A DNA stretch of 64,000 bases from Leptospira ainlahdjerensis. GTDB lineage: Bacteria; Spirochaetota; Leptospiria; Leptospirales; Leptospiraceae. The notes beneath the pieces were generated by a model. The model was not told the origin of the DNA. It searched no databases and saw nothing but the letters and a program-made list of their open reading frames with translations. The first letter of the stretch is position 1. Each line of letters begins with the position of its first letter. A program made the position numbers and the translations under genes. Positions 58,397 through 64,000 of this stretch are shown here, piece after piece. The stretch lies in contig NZ_JAFFPU010000044.1 of the NCBI RefSeq assembly GCF_016919175.1, positions 89,501 to 153,500 on the forward strand, given 5' to 3'.

Positions 58397-59044
58397 ATGA
58401 AAAATTCTCCGGATAAAAATTCGTATCATCACGGCGACTTGAAAAAGGCCTTGCTCGAGGCTTCGCTTCGTATTTTGAAGAATGAAGGTTATAAGGCTTT
58501 GAGTCTTCGAAAGGCCGCGACTTACGCGGGGGTCAGTCAATCCGCTCCTTATCGCCATTATGAGGATTTGGAATCCTTATACGCGGACATAGCGGAGGAA
58601 GGTTTTAGGATGCTCGCAGAGCGTCAAAGGAAGTTACAGGTTAAATATAGAAAAAAGCCTCTTCTGTTATTTCGAGAGTCCGGTGTTTGTTACGTGGAGT
58701 TCGCTCTGGAATCTCCGGATCTTTTTCGCATCATGTACGGGAATCAGATCGAAAGTCATTCCAAATATAAATCCTTGGTTAAGACGGAGGACGATTCTTT
58801 TAGGATCATTCTCGAGATCATTCGTGATTGCCAAAGGGCCGGTGTGATTCGAACAAATGACACTGTAAGTTCGGCGACGGCGGCGTGGACCATGGTTCAC
58901 GGCATTGCGGTCCTTCTCGCGGGAAAACAAGTTATGTTTCGGTCCGTAGATTTGAAGGAAGCAAGAAGAATCACCAAAGAACTAATCCATTATCTTTATA
59001 TCGGAATGAAGCCTGATGAGGCTCCGTCAAAAGATTTACATTGA
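58397..59044 (+). CDS. TetR-family regulator
   Basis: 215 residues from ATG 58397; a GTG at 58382 would add five. The HTH is LSLRKAATYAGVSQSAPYRHYEDLESLYADI (quoted in part), preceded by ALLEASLRILKNEGY, the usual first helix. A C-terminal ligand domain (about 80-210) of the TetR_C type follows (VEFALESPDLFRIMYG). It is divergent from the RetSat-like gene with a palindrome in between, so it probably represses both; the inducer may be that enzyme's substrate. Confidence 0.92.
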   Translation: MKNSPDKNSYHHGDLKKALLEASLRILKNEGYKALSLRKAATYAGVSQSAPYRHYEDLESLYADIAEEGFRMLAERQRKLQVKYRKKPLLLFRESGVCYVEFALESPDLFRIMYGNQIESHSKYKSLVKTEDDSFRIILEIIRDCQRAGVIRTNDTVSSATAAWTMVHGIAVLLAGKQVMFRSVDLKEARRITKELIHYLYIGMKPDEAPSKDLH

Positions 59045-59146
59045 TATTGTACAACCCATCTTTCGGAGTCGGTAATTTTTACTGACAAGAGTGAATCTTC
59101 GATTCTAAGATGGTAACCTCTACGATTTATTAGTTCTTGCAATGCT

Positions 59147-59779
59147 GTGGATGGGATTCTAAAGAACGGTAATCCAAAATTGATCAATATATTCAGAAAT
59201 TTTTTATTCTTTCTATTCGAACTGCTATTGATAGCGGGAATCGTGGGGCGAATCCGGAGACTTTTTATCAATTTTAACTATGACATAAGTTATGCGGAAG
59301 CTTCTTTAGAACTTGGATCCGAGCAACTATTGTTTGAGTTGGCTGCGGTTACCTGCTTATTTTTTTCAACGATCGTCTTCAGTATTTGGATTTATATCGT
59401 TCATAAATGTCTGAGAAAAAATTTAGATTTTCAAGGATTCCTATCTGATTGGTGGGGGATCTTCGGTTTTTATATTCCGATTGCAAGTTACTATGTTCCG
59501 TTTTTTTATATTTACGAAACCTATGAAAACTTATATCGGATTCGTTTCGGAAAATCCATTCCAGCAGGAAGTATTTTTAGATTCTTATTGATCCTATTTT
59601 GGATCGGTTTTGTTTCGTCAGGGTTACTGATTCTTTTGGATTATTCTTTGATTGAAAAAACGACCGTTGCTGATACGGATAAGATCGATATCGCCGTTTC
59701 TGTGACTCTGATCCTTCAGTATGTCTCTTTATTTTTGATAGGAATCCTGGTGGAGCGGCGTCGTAGACAGGTTGCCTAA
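59147..59779 (+). CDS. DUF4328-like membrane protein
   Basis: 210 residues from GTG 59147. Four hydrophobic segments lie at about 16-36, 66-88, 104-125 and 141-163, and one more near the end (TLILQYVSLFLIGILV). The second half with YIPIASYYVPFFYIYETYENLY resembles DUF4328 proteins. Function unknown. No coupling to neighbours. The 299 bp after it hold no gene. Confidence 0.65.
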   Translation: MDGILKNGNPKLINIFRNFLFFLFELLLIAGIVGRIRRLFINFNYDISYAEASLELGSEQLLFELAAVTCLFFSTIVFSIWIYIVHKCLRKNLDFQGFLSDWWGIFGFYIPIASYYVPFFYIYETYENLYRIRFGKSIPAGSIFRFLLILFWIGFVSSGLLILLDYSLIEKTTVADTDKIDIAVSVTLILQYVSLFLIGILVERRRRQVA

Positions 59780-60078
59780 GATCTTGATTTTTAAGGATTC
59801 TATCAAAAACTTTTTGGCTTTGCGAATTCCGCGGCTTTTTTGCATGTCTTTCGTTTGTCATCGGTGTTGCAAAATGGCTTAAAAAATTCTTATAACTATT
59901 TAAAGATTGAAGAAAGATCGGGTATAAAAAGAATCCAGTTCGAATTTTTTAGAATAGAATCCGGTGCAAAAGTAAATTGGAACCTTCGGAACGAAAAAAT
60001 ATGCGAAAATCATAATCTTTCGTTAGGCGGCTCGCTTTGAGAAGGAGACAGTTTGCGAACTCCGGATGGAGGAAACCA

Positions 60079-60516
60079 ATGGTTAAACGAATGGACAACG
60101 TGGGCATTGTTGTCGAAGATCTTGCGGCTACGATCGCTTTTTTCGTCGAGCTTGGTCTCGAGTTGGAAGGGGAGATGCGGGTCGAAGGAGCTTGGGCGGA
60201 CCGCATCGTAGGTCTGGATGGGCAACAAGTCGACATCGCAATGATGCGTACTCCGGATGGCCGCAGCCGCCTTGAGTTGATGAGGTTTCTCAAACCGAAG
60301 GCGATCCGTTCAGAGCCGAACAACCCTCCGGCAAACACGCTGGGTATGGGGCGAATTATGTTTGCCGTCGATGATATCAAGGATACAATTCGTCGTCTCG
60401 AAACCCTTGGCGCTCAACTCGTCGGCAAGTTGGAACAGTATGAAAATAGTTATCTGCTTTGTTACCTCCGCAATCCCGAGGGTTTTCTCATCGCATTGGC
60501 CGAGGAGCTTCCATAA
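60079..60516 (+). CDS. VOC (glyoxalase/bleomycin-resistance) family protein
   Basis: 145 residues from ATG 60079 with GGAGGAAA before it; the longer frame has no better start. The vicinal-oxygen-chelate fold shows two beta-alpha-beta halves: MDNVGIVVEDLAATIAFFVELGL and MGRIMFAVDDIKDTIRRLETLG, with metal-binding positions in the first and the final RNPEGFLIALAEE. Single-domain VOC proteins are dioxygenases, isomerases or resistance proteins; the substrate cannot be told. Confidence 0.9.
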   Translation: MVKRMDNVGIVVEDLAATIAFFVELGLELEGEMRVEGAWADRIVGLDGQQVDIAMMRTPDGRSRLELMRFLKPKAIRSEPNNPPANTLGMGRIMFAVDDIKDTIRRLETLGAQLVGKLEQYENSYLLCYLRNPEGFLIALAEELP

Positions 60517-60543
60517 AATCTTAGAATGGAATGAAGTAATTTC

Positions 60544-60936
60544 ATGAAAAAAGAAAAAATAGATTCTAAACTCCCGAAGGAGAAACATAGAATATTTACT
60601 ACTTCTTTTGCCAGTGTTTATCCGTATTATATACAAAAAGCGGAGAAGAAAGGAAGGACTAAGGCAGAGGTTGATACGATTATTGAATGGCTAACAGGAT
60701 ACGATGAGAAGGGTCTTCTAAAACAAATTGAAAAAGAAGTAAACTTCGAGAATTTTTTTGACCAAGCTCCGCTTATCAACGAAAATGTTTCCCTCATCCA
60801 AGGTGTAATTTGCGGATACCGCGTGGAAGAGATTGAAGATGATCTTATGCGAAAGATCCGCTATTTGGACAAGTTGATCGATGAGCTGGCCAAAGGGAAG
60901 TCTATGGAAAAAATACTCAGGGGATCTCATAGGTGA
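60544..60936 (+). CDS. DUF2200 family protein
   Basis: 130 residues. [58 protein letters not shown] and [20 protein letters not shown] (each partly quoted) match DUF2200 along its whole length. No mechanism is known for the family. Cytosolic. It lies 27 bp after the VOC gene and may be co-transcribed. Confidence 0.85.
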   Translation: MKKEKIDSKLPKEKHRIFTTSFASVYPYYIQKAEKKGRTKAEVDTIIEWLTGYDEKGLLKQIEKEVNFENFFDQAPLINENVSLIQGVICGYRVEEIEDDLMRKIRYLDKLIDELAKGKSMEKILRGSHR

Positions 60937-61174
60937 TTGACTGAAATGTTTCCGAGTTTCAGGATCTCGATTCAACTTCAGGTTTTATTCTCCGCTTCAC
61001 CGCGGCTCGTTGTTCCTTAGACAATCCCGAACGTAAGACATTTTTTTTCGTTCGAGGCCTTCCCGAAATAGACGCGCATTCCAAAACAATCAATCCAATT
61101 CTCATTTTTAACGTTTCGAACGATTCTACTTACCCTCGAGGTTTTAAAAAATTGTTTCGGTTTTTAAATTTTCA

Positions 61175-61203
61175 TTGACATGCAGGTATTTGCCTGCATA
61201 TTA
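61175..61203 (+). promoter_or_regulatory. Promoter with an embedded operator
   Basis: -35 TTGACA (61175-61180), 17-bp spacer, -10 ATATTA (61198-61203). The spacer is nearly filled by the palindrome ATGCAGG-N6-CCTGCAT (61180-61199), so the ArsR protein would block its own promoter. Confidence 0.7.
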
Positions 61204-61209
61204 TTTTGT

Positions 61210-61554
61210 ATGTCGAAAGAGATGAAAGCGACTGACAAGGTGTTTAAGGCCTTAGCCGATCCTACTCGCCGAAAAGTTCTGGACCTTCTTTATGCCAACA
61301 ATGGGCAATCGCTTTCGGCCCTCTGCGAACAATTGGATATGCAGAGGCAATCCGTGACACAACACATTGACGTCCTCATCGATGCGGTTCTGGTAACGAT
61401 CGTGTGGAAGGGGAGAGAGAAGCTACACTTTATCAATCCCGTACCGATTTACGAGGTCTATGAACGTTGGGTTAGAAAATTTGAACAAAATCGCTTACGG
61501 TTTTTACACGACCTAAAAGCGCAACTCGAAGGAGAGAATCATGGAAAAACCTAG
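61210..61554 (+). CDS. ArsR-family repressor
   Basis: 114 residues from ATG 61210, just after the promoter; the frame opens a little earlier. Winged-helix core: VFKALADPTRRKVLDLLYAN, LSALCEQLDMQRQSVTQHID and LHFINPVPIYEVYERWV. One Cys in the core and no metal-box signature. It overlaps the following SRPBCC gene by 14 bp. Second pair of this kind in the window (see 54104-54954), but the proteins are different in sequence, so not a recent duplication. Confidence 0.92.
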   Translation: MSKEMKATDKVFKALADPTRRKVLDLLYANNGQSLSALCEQLDMQRQSVTQHIDVLIDAVLVTIVWKGREKLHFINPVPIYEVYERWVRKFEQNRLRFLHDLKAQLEGENHGKT

Positions 61555-62014
61555 TTTCGTCTATGTAACGTACATAGCCAGCACACAAGAGAAAGTATGG
61601 AATGCACTGATCGATAAGGAAGTAACGCGTCAATATTGGAGTGATCCGTTGGCTAAGAATCCGGCGCATATAAACGTTTCGGATTGGAAACCCGGATCGG
61701 AATGGAGACACGAACGACTGGATGAAGAACACACGATCGACATTGTGGGAAAGGTCGTCGAAAGTATTCCTCCGCGTCGTTTAGTTCTTACCTGGGCCCG
61801 GCCGAAGGAAGTTGAAGATGAATCAAAACATTCGCGTGTGACATTCGATATCGAACCCTATGCAGATGGATTGGTCCGTTTGGCGGTCACCCACGAAGAT
61901 TTAGATCCGCAGATGTTGGCGGGGATTTCCATCGGCTGGCCCGGAGTTCTTTCAAATCTCAAAACATTCCTCGAGTCAGGCCGTGCTCTCGCACAGCTCA
62001 TTGCGGCGACTTAA
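61541..62014 (+). CDS. SRPBCC (AHSA1-like) protein
   Basis: 157 residues. YVTYIASTQEKVWNALIDKEV, QYWSDPLAKNPAHINVSDW and RLVLTWARPKE mark the START-like domain, and GWPGVLSNLKTFLESG is the C-terminal helix. It overlaps the ArsR gene by 14 bp, so it is translated from the same transcript, under the promoter at 61175-61203. Probably a ligand-binding target of that regulatory unit. Confidence 0.9.
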   Translation: MEKPSFVYVTYIASTQEKVWNALIDKEVTRQYWSDPLAKNPAHINVSDWKPGSEWRHERLDEEHTIDIVGKVVESIPPRRLVLTWARPKEVEDESKHSRVTFDIEPYADGLVRLAVTHEDLDPQMLAGISIGWPGVLSNLKTFLESGRALAQLIAAT

Positions 62015-62069
62015 TCCTATCGAAATCTGGACTTTTTGATTTTCAAAAATTTTACAAGGGAAGACGAAT

Positions 62070-62486
62070 ATGAATCAACCTTTTTCCGGCGGATGTAGCT
62101 GCGGCGCAATTCGCTATAATATTTCCGATAAACCGATCTTTATGAACGATTGTCAATGTAGGGATTGTCAACGGATGAGCGGTACGGGCCACGGATCTTA
62201 TATGACGTTTCCATCTCGGGTAGCTGTGACGCTTAACGGGGAAGCGACACACTTTGACAGGGTCGGCGACAGCGGTAATGTTAAAACGAGCGGATTTTGT
62301 GCAAAATGCGGTTCACCAATATATATGACATTCGCCGCAATGCCGGAACTTTTTACGATTCACGCCGCGAGTCTTGACGATCCGAGTCGATACAAGCCGC
62401 AGGCTGTGACGTATGTTAAACGCGGTTTTTCTTGGGATTGCATCGATCCTTCTCTGCCGAAATTTGAAACGATGCCTTCAAACTAA
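62070..62486 (+). CDS. GFA/CENP-V family zinc protein
   Basis: 138 residues. GGCSCGAIRY, NDCQCRDCQR and GFCAKCGSPIY contain the Cys pairs that bind two zinc ions in the glutathione-dependent formaldehyde-activating family (here CxC, CxCxxC and CxxC). Many members do not act on formaldehyde, so the reaction is unassigned. Cytosolic. It is 55 bp after the SRPBCC gene, on the same strand. Confidence 0.88.
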   Translation: MNQPFSGGCSCGAIRYNISDKPIFMNDCQCRDCQRMSGTGHGSYMTFPSRVAVTLNGEATHFDRVGDSGNVKTSGFCAKCGSPIYMTFAAMPELFTIHAASLDDPSRYKPQAVTYVKRGFSWDCIDPSLPKFETMPSN

Positions 62487-62820
62487 AAAAGTATCGGCGA
62501 GCGGGGATTTAATGTTTAAAAAGACGAACCCATTCCTTTTTAGGAATCGCAAGGTCCCCAGTCAATAGGTTCGTTTGAATGGATTCTATCTTTCTTCCGT
62601 TGGAAGAAGGGTGATAGAATGAAACCGTTTTTCAGAGAAACCTCACTCTCAATTGGAAACGAAGAGTGTTTACCCGGATTGCCGCCTGGACTTGGCAATC
62701 GGGGTAAAGTCTACTTTCTACTATAAGTTCTGATTTACACTTTTAAGTTTATAATCTAAAATCTGTTTTTTCATTCTATAAACCTCATTTTAGAATCCGC
62801 GAGTCAGTGAAGTTTTCCGT
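62487..62820. other. Intergenic region with several hairpins
   Basis: No gene. Inverted repeats: ACGAACC/GGTTCGT (62524-62574), ATTCCT/AGGAAT inside it, ATTCTATC/GATAGAAT (62583-62620) enclosing CTTCC/GGAAG, and TTTACCCGGATTGCC against GGCAATCGGGGTAAA (62669-62708, one mismatch). Confidence 0.6.
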
Positions 62821-63201
62821 TTATTTTACGGAGCTTGAGTAGATTCTTATTTCCGGATTCGCTTTGAGCAAGGGTTTGAGCGCGTTCACTACGTCCTTTG
62901 CGAACAGATCGCTCTCGAGATAAGCTTCGGCTTGTTTTCGCGTTGCAAATCCGTGAAGAACCTGTACATCTTCTTCGCGTAATAACAGCTCTTTTGATTT
63001 TGCACCCGCTATGTTTTTAAGAAACGGTTTCTTGAACTTTTCATATACTTGGCCGGCGGCAGGTCGATCGTTCGCGTCGATCTTTAAAGTGATTTCGAGA
63101 AATGCCTTTTCGGCAAAGATCATCTTCGGCAACACAAACATAGAAATGGCGAGCAAAGTAAAAATTGATTTACTCATGTTAAGCGCTAATATTTGTTTCA
63201 T
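62821..63201 (-). CDS. Secreted antibiotic-biosynthesis-monooxygenase-like protein
   Basis: 126 residues from ATG 63201, backed by AAGGAGA at a good distance. A second ATG at codon 9 also precedes the signal peptide (SIFTLLAISMFVLPKMIFA). The mature domain (ALEITLKIDAND-like start, then EVLHGFATRKQAEAYLES-type segment, here VQVLHGFATRKQAEAYLESD) resembles the ABM/quinol monooxygenase ferredoxin-like fold. Assignment is modest. Periplasmic by its signal peptide. Divergent from the AraC gene, with 82 bp between, so it may be its target. Confidence 0.65.
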   Translation of the reverse strand: MKQILALNMSKSIFTLLAISMFVLPKMIFAEKAFLEITLKIDANDRPAAGQVYEKFKKPFLKNIAGAKSKELLLREEDVQVLHGFATRKQAEAYLESDLFAKDVVNALKPLLKANPEIRIYSSSVK

Positions 63202-63283
63202 CTATAATTCTCCTTTACGATATGGATTATATTTGCCGATGATGAAATCACATTGTATAATTCTGCAATCCTAAGAAAAAAAT

Positions 63284-64000
63284 ATGCAAACCCTCTTAAT
63301 GAAAATGGATTCTTTTCCGCTAAATCGTCAGGAAAGAATATGTATTTGGGGAAGTCGTTGCCTCTTCGCCGGTTACCTTCCGGATTTAACCTTACGTCGT
63401 AGAGCCGCGGCAACGGTTTGTATCGGTTTAGATGGAGAATTTCAAGTTTCCTTGAATGACTCAGATTGGACTCGCTTTCGCAGCGCATTGATTCCGCCGA
63501 TGGTTGATCATTCTATTCGATTTTCCGGCGAGTTTTGCGTTTTACTTTTTATGGATTTGAGCAGTCCTAATTATCAATCTTTGAGATCTTCCAATGCGGA
63601 AATGGAAAAGGAAGGTATTTTCATAACCTTGAAGGAGGAGAGACAGCTCTTTGATAAGGTCGATCAAATTTTATCATCCGATTCGGAAGCATCCATATTA
63701 GAATTATTGAATCAGATTCCACCGTTATCGGAGAATGAATCTCAGATCATTGACGATCGGATTCAAAAGATTGTGGATATGATTACTACGATGCCGCAGG
63801 AAAATCATTCCGCTAAAGATCTTGCTGATTTTGCCGGAATGTCGGTTTCGAACCTGGAACACCTATTCAAAAAGGAAGTCGGAATTCCGTTCAATTCATT
63901 TCGCACCTGGTTTAGACTTAAGTTGACGGTTTATTCCTTATTACACGGCATGAATCATACCGAAGCTGCACATCGCGCTGGTTTTTTTGATTCCGCTCAT
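63284..64000 (+). CDS. AraC-family regulator (3' end cut by window edge)
   Basis: 239 codons open to the last base, so the C-terminus is missing. The N-terminal 160 residues are a regulatory domain without a clear match. The HTH region follows: HSAKDLADFAGMSVSNLEHLF and FKKEVGIPFNSFRTWFRLKL are the first helix-turn-helix of the AraC type, and HTEAAHRAGFFDSAH is the start of the second. ATG 63284 is used; ATGs at 63299 and 63305 are possible. The divergent secreted protein is a likely target. Confidence 0.88.
   Translation, partial: MQTLLMKMDSFPLNRQERICIWGSRCLFAGYLPDLTLRRRAAATVCIGLDGEFQVSLNDSDWTRFRSALIPPMVDHSIRFSGEFCVLLFMDLSSPNYQSLRSSNAEMEKEGIFITLKEERQLFDKVDQILSSDSEASILELLNQIPPLSENESQIIDDRIQKIVDMITTMPQENHSAKDLADFAGMSVSNLEHLFKKEVGIPFNSFRTWFRLKLTVYSLLHGMNHTEAAHRAGFFDSAH

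Overview
The window looks like a stretch of Leptospira chromosome, most likely of the second replicon (CII). It carries a ferrochelatase gene next to a ParA/ParB partition pair (hem genes sit on CII in sequenced leptospires), families that are largely leptospiral (DUF1564, DUF1574, a leptospira-type leucine-rich-repeat protein), a spirochaete Bat operon, and degraded IS elements. By eye the G+C content seems higher than that of L. interrogans; no species is assigned. No tRNA, rRNA or CRISPR array was seen.

Layout. 1-3.8 kb: hemH (cut by the left edge), a probable outer-membrane protein, and parAB with two matching palindromes that look like parS sites. 4-16.7 kb: housekeeping and signalling genes (flavin reductase, acyltransferase, cyclic-nucleotide-binding protein, diguanylate cyclase, two SDRs, LMW phosphatase, type II NADH dehydrogenase, DUF1574, YwqK-like lipoprotein). 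17.5-26.4 kb: one co-directional operon, moxR - DUF58 - membrane protein - batA - batB - batC - batD - htpG, with junctions that mostly overlap by 4 bp. 27-34.8 kb: PhoX-like protein, then a partner-switching set (STAS protein, SpoIIE-type phosphatase with sensor and TPRs, RsbW-like ATPase) with an atypical NAD kinase overlapping the STAS gene. 35-47.5 kb: desaturase, secreted caspase-like/ankyrin protein, DUF1564, transglutaminase-like protein, MeaB plus a B12-dependent acyl-CoA mutase, membrane protein and methyltransferase. 47.5-53.5 kb: an IS graveyard (IS1595-, IS256- and IS5-like remnants) with an AT-rich LRR gene and an intact tyrosine recombinase. 54-64 kb: many small regulator/enzyme units, including two ArsR-SRPBCC pairs, a TetR gene divergent from a RetSat/CrtI-like oxidoreductase, VOC, DUF2200 and GFA proteins, and a divergent AraC regulator cut by the right edge.

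Between genes there is a dispersed repeat of about 150 bp (three good copies and one degenerate copy) bounded by short palindromes, a 162-bp inverted-repeat-bounded element, several intrinsic terminators, and three legible promoters, two of them with overlapping operator-like palindromes.
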